A stretch of 64,000 nt of DNA from Acanthornis magna (GCA_036785705.1 JAWUZG010000015.1:4293001-4357000), one strand, 5' to 3'; positions 1 through 10,690 are shown, counted from the first letter of the stretch. Notes: generated by a model not told the origin, from the letters alone. Translations and numbers: made by a program.

Positions 1-31
1 CACAAATGCCTTCTGTTTACCTTTGAAATAC

Positions 32-50
32 TTTTTTTTTTTTTTTTTTT
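32..50 (+). repeat. T19 homopolymer, probable polypyrimidine tract
   Basis: An uninterrupted run of 19 T lies 23 bases before the CAG that ends at 73. A CTAAG branch-like sequence at about 53-57 lies between them. Tract, branch-like site and CAG are correctly ordered and spaced for a splice acceptor. The T run could also be an unrelated homopolymer. Confidence 0.6.
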
Positions 51-73
51 CCTAAGCATTGTGATTGTTGCAG

Positions 74-169
74 GAGTCTGATGAATTCACCTACATGTAC
101 AGGGATCTGAACAACAAATTACCAGAAACTTTTGGTTCAGTGAGGTCCCAGGACTGCCTGATGTCCTAA
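74..169 (+). CDS. Candidate terminal coding exon (3' end of an unidentified gene)
   Basis: This is the most exon-like segment on the plus strand. A T19 tract, a CTAAG branch-like site and TTGCAG precede base 74. From 74 one frame is open for 31 codons and stops at TAA 167-169; the other two frames close quickly (TGA at about 77 and 108). The encoded tail starts ESDEFTYMYRD, contains NKLPETFG and ends SVRSQDCLMS, a mixed and non-repetitive composition. About 19 of 31 third positions are G or C although the DNA around is AT-rich. I do not recognise the protein family, so no symbol is given. The upstream gene body would lie outside the window to the left. The alternative is chance: 31 open codons alone are not significant, and a non-coding RNA exon is also possible. 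The call rests on the open frame and splice signals together. Confidence 0.42.
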   Translation, partial: ESDEFTYMYRDLNNKLPETFGSVRSQDCLMS

Positions 170-457
170 GACCCCAGCTCTTTGCAAGACCAAAGTCTGC
201 ACAGGCTCTGGAAAATTAACTAAGCTCAGAAGGAATCTCAGTCTGAGCTTTGCATGAAAAGTCTCATTTTAATCAGGGATCTCAGTCAATTAGTCTGATT
301 ATTGCATTATAAACACTTGTCAACTTTTGTAATATGAGCCTTTGAAATATGATGCCTGAACTCGTCAGCCCCTAAATAGCATATTTTTAACCTGAAGTAC
401 ACTATGACTTCTCTGTACAGTAATTTACCAGTTAGAGTTTATATATACATATATTGT

Positions 458-505
<48 letters not shown>

Positions 506-1084
506 TGTGCTGCTATTTGTTGGATGAAAATATTTGATGTTTATAAAATATCTGAGATATTTCATTTCAAAGAAAAAATGGAGATTTCTTTTAAGTTTAA
601 ATATTATTAATTTTACCTGGGCTGGAAGATGCACATTTCAAGTAATTCTCTCCTATCCTGAGCCACACCTGCCACTTCCCAGCTATCCAGCACAGCACTA
701 ATAAGGTGATCTGATATCCCACTTCCAAGAGAAGAAATTCACAGACTCAATTCCTGCTCTGGTTCCACCCCCAAAGTATTGTTCTCCAGGGAAGAAAAGG
801 AGCAATTTCTATTTTTTCCTTCATTTTGGGGAAACTTTTCAAGCAAAGAAATGCAGTATAAAGTATTGAGAATTGCTGAAAGACATACAGATTATGTATG
901 TTTTTATAGCCGTGAAGTCACTCAAATGGCTTTGTCTCCATTTCACTGTTTGGCATAGATCACTTGCTGTGCATATGTTTTCAGATGGAAATGCTGAATT
1001 AGACTATGTTAAAATGGATAATGCAGCCCTAATGCTGGCATGAGCTAATAAGAAAACAGCAATGAATCCACTGCTGCAGATTGA
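170..1084 (+). other. Probable 3' untranslated region and flank
   Basis: AT-rich, with stops in all frames and short T/A runs. If the exon ending at 169 is real, this is its 3' UTR. No AATAAA is obvious in the first 900 bases; the nearest clear ones are at 1640-1645 and 2814-2819, so a transcript end is not located. The only repeat is the GT microsatellite at 461-504. Confidence 0.3.
461..504 (+). repeat. (GT)22 microsatellite
   Basis: Twenty-two uninterrupted GT units, directly preceded by a short AT-alternating stretch (ATATATACATATAT). It produces the apparent VCVCVC and THTHTH open frames on the two strands, which are not genes. Pure alternating purine-pyrimidine of this length is likely length-polymorphic and can adopt Z-DNA. 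Confidence 0.97.
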
Positions 1085-1310
1085 AGTACATGCATTTCAT
1101 ATTATTACTCAAGGCTTGTCTCTCCGATTAGATGATTGCATAACCTTAATATTATAAATCTTGCATGATGTGAATTGTTCAGCTGTAACCATAATCAGTT
1201 TTTACTAAGGTGGCATTTCTGTCATCTTGTTAAACACAAACATTATATATACTCTAGTCATAATTTTATAACAGTTGCTTTTAGCGGGTGACGGCTTTGT
1301 CAGTCAGGAG
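1085..1310. promoter_or_regulatory. Candidate conserved non-coding element
   Basis: AT-rich, non-repetitive DNA with CCGATTAGATGATTG, CATAATCAG and several ATTATA/TTATAA words, ending near GCGGGTGACGG. The mix of homeodomain-type cores and absence of simple repeats is typical of avian conserved elements. Conservation itself cannot be seen here. Confidence 0.28.
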
Positions 1311-1469
1311 ATGCTGCTCAGCTCAGATATGCAGTGCAAGTGCTTAAGATACTCATAACATCAGTATTTGCTTCAGAAAACACCGCTTTGTAGATCCTTT
1401 AATTTTCTGAGTGTAAATTTCTCTTCAGAAGAAATGCAAAAATTTGCAAGCTTTTAGACAGAAATCTCC

Positions 1470-1790
1470 AGCGGCCGCTTTTCAGATCTTCCAAGAATCG
1501 AGTTTATTTAATCAAGTGAAAATGGCTGTGCACTCCACAGAAACCACGGCGTGCTGTTTGTCTTCAAGTTCCACTGCTCAGCGCTGAGCTCCCACTTGCT
1601 CCAGTCGGATTTTCCACATATCCCAGCTCCCCATGTGTAAATAAATTCCCCAAGGCCTGGCGTTATGGAGACCGCGCTGCCACCAGCGTTTAAGGGTTTA
1701 AGACCCACCCTATAAACCTCGGCCAGGCTCTCTTCTCCCATCAATTCACTTAACTTTACACAGTTAAAGCTCACAACTGGGTGATAAATT
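1470..1790. promoter_or_regulatory. CpG-enriched block with a NotI site
   Basis: About a dozen CpGs fall in roughly 320 bases, including GCGGCCGC at 1471-1478 and ACCGCGCTG near 1670. Flanking DNA is CpG-poor. It is too short and sparse for a classical CpG island. An 88-codon minus-strand open frame here has no recognisable domain and I do not call it. An AATAAA at 1640-1645 lies inside on the plus strand. It may be a regulatory element or a weakly methylated patch. Confidence 0.3.
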
Positions 1791-3548
1791 TCAAGGCATA
1801 TCGTGGGGAGAAGGGGACATGGTCAGTGTGGATGCACAGCAATATCATCCTTCATGCAGAACCCAGGGATTATTTAGTCCAATTTATCTCCTCAAATTTA
1901 TTGGCTTAGTCAGATGCTCTGTAGAAAAAGGAAAAGAAAAAAAAAAAAAGGCCAAATCTCTGCCTTCTTCAAGTAATAGACACATTCCTATTTTTCCACT
2001 GTAAATCTTGTGTTGAGATAGTCCTTTACAGAGAGGAACATGTTGAAGAGATAAGGGAACAGGAGCACTTCCACATTCCTTCAGGTGTAGGAAGCCCTGA
2101 GACTGCATAATCAGGGAATCAGCACCACAAAACAAGAACTATCTCATCTCTTTATCTCTACAGTAAATCTAATCATTCTCATTGGTTTTAATGGCAACAG
2201 AATTGGCCCTATACTCCATAATTTCAGACTCAAAATTACACCTTAACTCTTGGTTAAAAAACAAACAGCTTTTATTGGGCAGCCTGTGGATGTGATTTTC
2301 TGGTAGAATATAGAAAACACTCAATGAGCATCTGGGGGTCTTACTGTACATGACTCCACGAAGGAAGGAGGGGCATGGCTTGGGTGGCAATTCATCCTGC
2401 AGGAAACCCCATCCAGTGATTATCCACAGTGCTCTGCCAGCTGCTTTACTATTCTGAAACTCTGACACCGGAGAGGGTTTCTCACGTGGTTGGGAGGGAA
2501 AAATAGTTTTTAATATCAGATTTTTAAAAAAAGAATGTATGGCCCCTATAAACTGTTAAACTTCACTTTACTGATCGTAAATCTGTGTTTTGCTCAATGC
2601 AAAAGTTTTTCATCTTGCACGGAAAAATGCTGAAACAGCTACAAATGTCAAAAACACAAAGTTTTCTCTCCTGGACAATTTATATGGAAGTTATTGGATT
2701 TTTTTTGTTTAAAAGCACTCTTACCACACTGCGCTCGCCCACTGGGTTAGGAGAAATTGCCTTTCATTGCCAAGCTTTGTTCCTGCCCTTCATTGATGGG
2801 AAGAGACCTGAAAAATAAAGCAAGGGTGTTAGCCTCTTCTGTGTGCCACTAGGAATAGAAGGGCTGAATTGGATAAGAAACCCAAGCAATGGGAACAAGA
2901 CCTCAATAATAGCAGAGAAGAAATATTCCTTTGCACAGCCACTGCTAAAGCAGGGCACAGGCACTGAAAGTGCTGGGGCTCAGCAGAGACACCTCACAAT
3001 GAGATTTATCCCAGTGTCCACCCCAAACACAACAGCCGCTGTCAGAGCAGGATGGTCAGGCCAGGTCCCATGGTGACATTTCTGGAGTTAATGTGGCCCT
3101 GGGGTGCACCCCCTGCTCTGTGACCGAGGGCATGGTCCCAGCAGTGTCCCAGCCCCTCTCTCTGCAAGTGGGTCGATGCACCTTGGGACCAAGAGATTAA
3201 CAGCCCTGTCCTGGTATTAATGATCTGCAAAAGCTGTGAAGGTGCAGAGCAGGGCAAAGAAGTCTTGATTTATTAATGGCAAAGCAGAAAACTGGACGGA
3301 AAAAGTGGAAGAAAAAAATCCAGCCCAGCCAAGGGTGGTATGGAGACAGATTTACCCTGTGTATCATGCATTTAAAATGGGTCATTTCAGCTAAGGTAGC
3401 TGTGTGTTAGCACGTTGAATATATTTGGTCTCCTGGTTTGTTTGTTTTTTTTAATAATAAATCCCATTGAGGAAGAGGGAATATAGGAAAAAAAAATTCT
3501 TTTTTCTTTGCATCCAATGGCCCAAATTACAAAAATTGTGCTTTTCTC
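1791..3548. other. Intergenic interval, no gene seen
   Basis: Ordinary mixed-composition DNA. It contains an A13 tract at 1937-1949 and a good polyadenylation-like signal at 2814-2819 (AATAAA followed by GT-rich DNA). No open frame exceeds 100 codons or resembles a known family. Confidence 0.5.
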
Positions 3549-3692
3549 TCATAACATGGAAGCCTTCTTTTTCTGCTTGTTCTCCGTCACGTGGCACAAC
3601 AGGTCTCTGTGCTCCACTAGAGTGGTCAGCATCTCCCCAGAGATAATGGACTGGATCATCACCTGGATGCAATTCTTCCCTTTGGTCATAAA
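3549..3692 (-). pseudogene. Short coding-like fragment, exon or gene relic of unknown family
   Basis: On the minus strand a 46-residue frame runs from ATG (3689-3687) to TGA (3551-3549). Of 42 codons from AAG downstream, 33 end in G or C (about 79%), although the flanks are AT-rich; this is the strongest codon-position bias I found in the window. The peptide contains QVMIQSIISGEMLTTLVEH, then RDLLCHVTENKQKKK: a hydrophobic helix-like stretch followed by a basic tail. An AG acceptor-like site (ACCAAAG) lies just inside the frame at about 3680, with a moderate pyrimidine-rich stretch before it. No good donor is seen on the downstream side, so it would be a terminal exon, or a fragment of a dead gene. 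About 100 bases downstream on the same strand is TTATTATTAAAAAAAA, which could be a degraded tail. I do not recognise the protein. A longer overlapping minus-strand frame (3834-3451) reads the same DNA in another frame and has no such bias. Confidence 0.38.
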
Positions 3693-5149
3693 TCATGATG
3701 GGAATACAGAAACCAAAAGCCATGAAATATGAAACCACATAAATAAAGGAAGGAAAGGACTGTGAATTGTCTGGGGAAATCTGTGCAGAGAAAGGGAGGA
3801 GGAGAGACTTGCACTGTTGGAGGAGCCACGACAAATATACATCCTGATTTTAAAGTCAAACTGTTTCTATAATTATTTAAGATTGGCCTTCTCCTGTGTC
3901 TCACAGGATGAGGCTTTGTTCTCCTTTCCACTAATTTCATGTGCTTTCTGTTCCTCTTGGGTTTTGCTTTTATTTCTGTGCGTTTCCCACTTCTAGTAGT
4001 TCAGTCTACAAATACCCCTGTTATTTCATCACCCCTCCCTGCACACACAGTCCCAGCTTCTGCACAGTTTCTTCTTCCTTTGCCTCTGTTCTGTTAAATT
4101 AATGTGATTTTTGTTACCAACCTGGGAACTCCAAATGCTGGTCAGCCAAACCAAGGACTTGAGCTCTCATCCACATTCAAAAGGCAGGGTGCAAGCACAT
4201 CTACATGTTTCATTAAACCAGAAATGTTAAATCCTCCTTCACAACTGCCCAGCCCTCACTGATAAGATCAAGTCTACCAATTTGGAGATGCGATGAATAA
4301 AATTCACTATATTGTCCAATTAGGAGGAAAAGTAAAAAGAAAATGAAAACAAAATATTGAAAAGTTTAAAAAATCAAGGCGTCCTGAAATTTTGGATGGG
4401 AATCCTTAATGTTACAACTTTGCCCAGTCTTGTAGATAACATTTCACCCTTTAGATTTACTGAAATCAGGGCAAGGAATGTCACGGCTTTGCTCTGCACC
4501 AATAGCTGCAGTAAACCTGCATGTCCATTCCACTGTGGAAAGAGTTCTGCTTTTCTCAGAATCATTGCAGACATACCAGGTGGTCTAAAATACCCTGGGA
4601 TTTATAATTTGAGCACAGTTATTTTATATATGTCAAAAGCAGTGGTTGATTCTCCCGTCCTGAGGCTCCTTCAATGTACTACAGCACCAAACAATTTTTC
4701 ACCAAACTGCTAGCTGCCACCATAGGTTCCCTTGTCCCTGGGAAATTTGGTGTTTCACAGAGCTGAAGGACTTTATTTAAAACATATTAGTCCTATTGAA
4801 ACATACCTGATACAATTTTTTTAATGTATTTTATTTTCACTAACCTCCATTGGATTTTATCTTCTCCTATAGACACAGTTATATATTCACATCAATAGTA
4901 ATACTTAAGATTTGACAGACCTCCCACTTTTAGTGGTTTGTTGTTATGTTCAGTTCAGGTTCCTCCTAATGAACTAAGGCATCGATGAGGATTTTTACCA
5001 CTGGTGTAATTTTATTTTCTGTAACAACACACATCCATCTGTTTGGTGATGGGTGCATATTAGAAGACAGGATAAAACACACAGAATGTGGGGCTTTGAT
5101 TTCAACTACATTCAAGAGGTACAGGTAGAACTGTGTTTCTTTTGGATCA
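3693..5149. other. Intergenic interval, no gene seen
   Basis: Moderately AT-rich. A 118-codon plus-strand frame at 4357-4713 shows no family resemblance or codon bias I can support. No transposon remnants are recognised. Confidence 0.5.
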
Positions 5150-5410
5150 GCTGCTTTTCCTCAGCTCTGCAGTGCAGTTAATAAACACCGCAGACTGCTC
5201 TTTCAGAGCTTATAAACTTAGCAGAAATAAAAGGAACTAAGGGGTCTGACGACTGAGTGAAGCTTATAAATGCCACTGAAAGCCTTTGGGGCCCCAGCTC
5301 CTGGGGAATATATCAGAGCCCCTGCAGGGTTTATAAATTCTGCTTATTTACTGGCAGGTTTCTCTCCTGACCATAAAAACTATAGGTCAAAAAGCATTGC
5401 TAGATGGGGA
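5150..5410. promoter_or_regulatory. Cluster of YTATAAA/CCATAAA motifs
   Basis: Five related words sit in about 200 bases: TTAATAAAC 5178-5186, GCTTATAAAC 5208-5217, GCTTATAAAT 5262-5271, GTTTATAAAT 5329-5338 and CCATAAAA 5371-5378. These fit the general form bound by posterior HOX and CDX proteins (YMATAAA-like, established knowledge). Two share GCTTATAAA exactly, 54 bases apart. The same words also resemble TATA boxes, but no transcript is implied. Confidence 0.33.
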
Positions 5411-6174
5411 GCACGAAGCCTAGCTTTCATTTAACTCCATCTTCTCCTCTCACAAGCCTGTGCAGCTCATCAGCAAAGCTGTGGTGTCTGGTGCTGGATG
5501 TCACACCAGGCCTGTCACAGGGGAAGCATCTGCAGCTCCTGACTCGCTGTAGGACTGATCCCCTGCAGATGTGAGCTCCTGGCTCCTGCCCAGGCTCTGT
5601 TTGCATAGCTCTTCACACTTTACAGCCTGGAGCACCTTGCCAGGTAGCTCAGATGGGATTGCTTTGGGGCCAGAGTTTTGGAAGCACACGAGTTGGCTGA
5701 GCTGCTCCTCAGCAGAGGACAAGCAGGGCCAGCCCTCGGGGCTGTGTCACTGCCCACCTTGTGTCCCCCTCTGTCTGAACAGGCTCCCAGCCCCCCAGGG
5801 CACGAATCAAAACTGCTCTTTGCATCCCCTCTACAAACCCACCTCCATCTCAGCTTCAAGGAGGATCATGAATAGACAATTTTTTTGGTAGGAGCCCAAA
5901 AAGCTTTTCACCAATTCCGTGCTCCTGAGTGTTGTAGGCAGGCATCCACGAGGCAGCAGGAGGAGGAAGCACCCCGAGCACATCAGGTTTCCTCTCAGCA
6001 TCCTCATCCCAGCTCCATTCCACTGCACCCACTGTCTGACAAGCTGCTTTAATGGATGGGCACTGGCCTTCCGTGGAGGGGCTAAATGTAAAACTTCCCT
6101 ATGCTTCTCTTGTCAGAGTTAAAAGCTTTTCATGTCTGTGTTAATGTTTCTTTTTTTTTCCCCTCCTGTCTGCT
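5411..6174. other. Intergenic interval, no gene seen
   Basis: GC-richer and low in motif density. Several overlapping short frames on both strands (up to 106 codons) are mutually incompatible and show no domains. Confidence 0.5.
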
Positions 6175-6580
6175 GGCACCAATGACAAATACTACATCTT
6201 GCATTGAGTAACAGTATATTGAATGGCTGGCAGAGGCAGAATACGGCACCTGTAATTTATCTCCGGGAGTTTGGGTTGGATGACACTGCTGGGAACAGAC
6301 GGGGGCTCTGAGCTGTCACCTGATTACTAATTCTAGGATTTCTCCTCCGAGAGTGAGAAGGAGTGAGCTAGGATGAAGGGTACAAAAAGCAAATCAATAA
6401 ACAGGTTAGTGTTTGCATCATTATTAACACTCGGGCTGTCAACACACCCATTGAAACTATCGCTCAGGGCAGCTCCAGATTTAATGGTCAGTGTAACAGA
6501 TTTACTGTAAATGTTAGCTAAGGCAGAGCAGGAGGGGCCATCTCATTGACAAATAACGGAGATTTCAGTGGGATGCACAG
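6175..6580. promoter_or_regulatory. Candidate conserved non-coding element
   Basis: Non-repetitive block with CACCTGATTACTAATTC, AAATCAATAAACAGG (FOX-like TAAACA), CATTATTAACAC and TTGACAAATAACGG. Homeodomain and forkhead-type cores are close together. Low confidence because only motif texture supports it. Confidence 0.3.
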
Positions 6581-6803
6581 AACCCTTTATGTGTGTGCAT
6601 AAATAACGCCGGGATTGCCAGGAGGAGGCAGGGGCTTTCTGCAGAATTTCTTCTGGTGGGGCTGGGGAGTGTCCCTGTGCTCCCCTTCCCTCCCCACAGC
6701 CTCTGCCTCCCTCCACTCACAGGCAGCAGCTGCACATCAATTAAATCACCAAGGGAACTTTGATCTTGGGAACTCCTCACAAACCTCTTAATGGCCTGGA
6801 GAA

Positions 6804-6821
6804 GGGAGGGGAAGGGAAGGG
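6804..6821 (+). other. Compact G-quadruplex-forming sequence
   Basis: Four G tracts with loops of 1, 2 and 2 bases (GGG, GGGG, GGG, GGG at 6804, 6808, 6814, 6819). Short loops predict a stable intramolecular quadruplex on the plus strand. No gene start is visible nearby. Confidence 0.6.
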
Positions 6822-7019
6822 TGATGCTGCCATCTTCACACTAAATTAGCCCGTGATGAGAAAAAGCTTTAAATGAAGTTGAGTTTTATTGGTTTTCCCC
6901 AGCTGATGGGCTCCTGCCATTTTCCCCTCTCCCTGGACAGTCACCTTTGCAGAGGTTTCTTAGGAACACTCCTGGCATTGCCCCTTCCCCATTGATCTGT
7001 CCTCACACTTTCCAGAAGT

Positions 7020-7230
7020 AACACCAAGCAGCTCTGAGCAGTATAAATGAATGCACAATCAAGTGTCTCTGCTTAAATTACTGATGAAATGATAAATCTG
7101 CTGCAGAGTAAATTGGCTGAAGACAAATCTTTCCAAGCCCTGTCGGTGCTGCCACTTTTTCAAATGAAAGCCCTCATAAACAAATTAAACTGGTTAAAAT
7201 GAAAAGTATCTAAATTCAAGTAGCTTTTGC
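7020..7230. promoter_or_regulatory. Candidate conserved non-coding element
   Basis: AT-rich block with CTTAAATTACTGATGAAATG, GTAAATTGGC and AAACAAATTAAACTGG. No repeats or open frames. Called on texture only. Confidence 0.27.
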
Positions 7231-8669
7231 AGGGGAGGGTTTCCCAGATTGCACTGTCATCTCAAACGCATCTTTCTCCAGGAACACTCTGCTGCTTTCC
7301 TTGCTTGTTTTAAATGGTTCCCACATGCACATTTATAATAGTGCATCAATCTCCAGGTAACTGCTTCTGCTCACTGCTGCTGCCAGGAGAAGGAGGGACC
7401 CAGAGGCTGAAGCCTCAAAGTGTCAGACAGAGCAGTCAGGTAGCTCTCCCTGCCTCAAAGGCTGCTCACTGTCCTGGATGTCTGAGCCTAATGGCAAAAT
7501 ATCGTATTCTGGAGCATCTTCATCTCCTGCCCTTCCATACAGACACCTCAGGAGCTGCCCACTCAGTGCAGCCTCAGAACATGTGGGTTCGTACAACGAG
7601 ATAAATCCCCTGTGCTCCAGGCTTAAGGAATCCTTGGGGAATGCCCACCCCAGTGGAGCTCTGCCCTCAGAGAATGGGCTCAGGGCACAATCGAAGATGC
7701 TTGAAAGCTCCTACCCATGTCCCAGCTATTTCAAAAGCCTCTCACAGGAAACTTTCACTCAGAGCATCTGCAGAGACCCAGCAGAAACCCAGGGCAGAGT
7801 CTGAGACCATTTGAGAGTCACTTCTCCGGAGGACACAGATCAGCCACAGAGCCCCAGGAGGGTGGGAAGTTGGTCACCCAGGAGGTATCTCAGGAGCAAG
7901 AGCAGCTCAGCTCTCTCTCTCCCTCACTCCAGACTGTCCCAGCCTTCACCTTCACTGCCCACGGTGTCTCAAGATGCTTTTTGTGCTTATCTGCCCCAGT
8001 GATGCTGATAAGCTCTGTCATTAGTGTGGCTGCTCTTTGAACACACAATGTGGTGAGAACAGGCTTCTCTCAGCCCTTAATTTCATCAGGAGCGAGCCAA
8101 GATGAAACCCATGGAGCTCATAGCAGAGATTCCTGGATGCCCTTTCTGCCAGGACGAGCCTACAGCAGTGGCAGAGGATTTACCTGTTAGCACCAGCATC
8201 TCTGGGACAGGCCAGGCACCACCTGCGAGTGTCTTCCACATTCTGTGATTCCCATTATTTGCCCTTTTGAGCCCCAGTAGGAACGAGCAGGAATCACTGA
8301 TCTGGTGGGACATGAGGGGATGCAGGGAAGGTTGTCTGGGGTTACAGTTTGTAACTGCAAGCATTGTAACCCTCCAGCCCCCGGCACTGCGGATCTCTGC
8401 TCACATCACTTGATTTTGTGATGCTGTGTTGTGGTTCAAGCCCAGATCCCCAAAGCAGATCTGGTAATTGTGCTAAGTGTATGAAGGGACCTCAGATGGA
8501 CATCCCTAAAGCGCCCCTGGGATAACCTGGGACTGTCAGCCACTCACACTCCACTGTCAGGGCTGAGCTCCTCCCCAGAGGGCACATCTACTCTGTGCCA
8601 CAGAGGTGTCAGCTCAGACTTCCAGGCTTCGTGGGACTTGCAACATTAGAAACTCAAAAAATCCCAAAC
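7231..8669. other. Intergenic interval, no gene seen
   Basis: GC-moderate DNA with several frames of 90-108 codons that overlap each other and lack domains. GGTTCAAGCCC at about 8434 fits a tRNA B box but has no A box or cloverleaf. Nothing else recognised. Confidence 0.5.
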
Positions 8670-8935
8670 GCAGCAGCTGCAAAATCAGCATTAACGCGTC
8701 TCGGTTTGATTTTGATTTCTAAAGGGCTGGTGGCAAAGGAAAGCTCTGGAGCCTCTCTGTGGAGCTGAGCTCTAATTCCTGCCGAAGAGAGCAGCCCCGT
8801 GAGTTCAGAGCGCCGCTTGCTCCCTTTAATCCTCCACTATTGACTGGAGGAAGAACAAACCTCCTTGGAAGCCTTAATTGGAGCAAGTGGCGGCTGACGA
8901 TTTTTGTTTAAACTGTAAAAGAAGACTCCTCCCTG
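8670..8935. promoter_or_regulatory. Candidate conserved non-coding element
   Basis: Contains ATTAACGCGTCTCGG, TTGATTTTGATTTC, GAGCGCCGCTTGC and GCCTTAATTGGAG. CpGs are retained in an otherwise AT-leaning block, unusual for neutral avian DNA. No open frame of note. Confidence 0.3.
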
Positions 8936-9069
8936 GTGGGAGATGTTCAGCAATCAGAATGAGGAGGAAAAAAACAAACCCTTGCTGCACTCAGCTGGGC
9001 TGAGCAGTGGATAACCCAGCGGAGAGCAGCCCCGGGAGCTGCTGGAATATTTGGACAAGGTGACCCCAC

Positions 9070-9270
9070 ACCGAGCACATTATCGGCCTATAAACTGTCT
9101 CACTGCTTTACATATCTGTATGGCCCACATATTGGAGGGGAAGATTAGCTTGATTATCAATGGGGGAATGAGCCAAACAATTACTTTCATTATTGAATAT
9201 CCAATTAATTATTCAGGAGGCAAATCAATTATTCATATCTCATTTAAACTGGGTCGGGGGAGAAGCATCG
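9070..9270. promoter_or_regulatory. Dense homeodomain-site block, candidate enhancer
   Basis: TAAT/ATTA cores recur: GATTAGC, TTGATTATCAAT, TTCATTATTGAAT, CAATTAATTATTCA and TCAATTATTCAT. AATTATTCA is duplicated exactly at 9207-9215 and 9227-9235, 20 bases apart, close to two helical turns. TGATTATCAAT resembles composite PBX/HOX half-sites. A 75-codon frame across it is of low-bias composition and not called. Confidence 0.4.
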
Positions 9271-10202
9271 CCACTTGACAGAGCTGTTCACAGCCTCTCT
9301 GGGTGCAGCAACAATTCTGCTGCAACAGGGAGGAATTGCATTGGGGGCAAAAGCTATGCCCAAAATTATATTCCCCAGACCATATGGATATCCATCCATA
9401 TACATTTGGAGGCCCAGGCCTATTCTAGAGAACTGTGAGGGTTTGGAATTCCCTGCAGGGTGTCCTCAGCCATGATTTTTGCTGCCTTTTTAATGTGACA
9501 CAATGCCTCCTCCAGGCCAGCACCAACAGCAGTTCAGAAGCCCAAGGGAGTTGAGCACATGCCGTAGGAGCACTGAGACACTGAGGACACAGATAAATTT
9601 GGTATTATGTGAAAAAAAAGAAATGAAAAAGCTCTCATGCAGACAGCAGGAGGGAATCTCCTGGAGAACAGCAGACTCTTAACCATTTTTCAAAACCTGG
9701 TATCATCACAGAGACATTTTACCAGCAAAATATCTGTAGCTTGCTTCCCTCACTTAAATAATGGGAATAATTTTTTTAAACTCACTCTCTTGTTGTTTTT
9801 GCTGTGCTTTCTTTAGAGGCAGGAATGGGAGCACCACACACAGTCTCTTCTGCATCCAGACAGCAACATCCCCGTGCTGCAGTGCCCAGTGCATCCACAC
9901 TGCCTTTGCCATGGCCACACATTGCTCTTCCATCCAAACCATCAACAAACAACTTCCTGCTGGCTCCAGAGCACCCGTGGCACTGCAGAGCAGAGGGTAA
10001 CTTGGAGAGAAAGAGGAGACTGAGAAAAGGCAAGCGAAGAAATACAGCCATGGAGAGAGCGGATCGAGGAATACAACCAGGGTGAAAATTGTACGGAAAG
10101 GCCAAGGTCTGAAAACTCTGCTTTTCTGTGAAACTACCCACAGAGGCAGTGACAGCTGGCTGCAACTGTTTGAAAAGCAGGGAAGCAGAAGGAATCATAA
10201 CT
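9271..10202. other. Intergenic interval, no gene seen
   Basis: Mixed composition. The 160-codon minus-strand frame (10264-9782) begins in the GT/CA repeat and is antisense to another open frame; I do not support it as a gene. Confidence 0.5.
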
Positions 10203-10258
10203 CTGTGTATGTGTGTGTGTCTCTGTGTGTGTGTGTGCGTGTGTGTGTGTGTGTGTGA
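10203..10258 (+). repeat. Interrupted GT microsatellite
   Basis: About 56 bases of GT units interrupted by AT, CTCT and GC. The interruptions suggest an older locus than the pure array at 461-504. It creates THTHTH/CVCVCV frames that are not genes. Confidence 0.95.
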
Positions 10259-10429
10259 TTCCAAGACAAATGGGTCCCTGGGACATTCAGTGTCTGGGAA
10301 CGCTCCTTTCCTCCGTGCTCTCTCACACAGTCACTTGTCCTCACTGCAGCCAAGCCCCAGCTCTCCAGTAATCTCAGTTTTGTGTCTTTTTGCTTCTTTG
10401 CACAAGCAGGAGCGAGTGATACCATATTG

Positions 10430-10690
10430 GAAACAAATTGTCAATTACCGAACAATCAAGCCCTCCATTTGTTTGTTAGATTGACTCTCAAATAGCCCGA
10501 TTAATTATAACAGCACTAATTATTAAGATACACTGGTAGTCATCTCCCGTTTCAGAGAGAAGGAGAAAGTCTTTCCTTCTGCTTTTGCTGTCACAGTAGC
10601 AGCCTTACCCAACAGGGCGATTTATCTCTGTCAAGCCAGTAAAATGATAATGCCAATTAAATCACACAAGTAATTGCTGTTGGGGTCCCC
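10430..10690. promoter_or_regulatory. Candidate conserved non-coding element
   Basis: TTAATTATAACAGCACTAATTATTAAG near 10500-10527 places two TAATTA sites about 17 bases apart. GATAATGCCAATTAAATCACACAAGTAATTG follows near 10646. No repeat content. Texture-based call. Confidence 0.35.

Noticed and set aside
461..504. CVCVCV/THTHTH frames as a small protein
   Set aside because: Direct translation of the (GT)22 microsatellite.
8434..8444. tRNA B-box-like word GGTTCAAGCCC
   Set aside because: No A box at the right distance upstream and no cloverleaf pairing.
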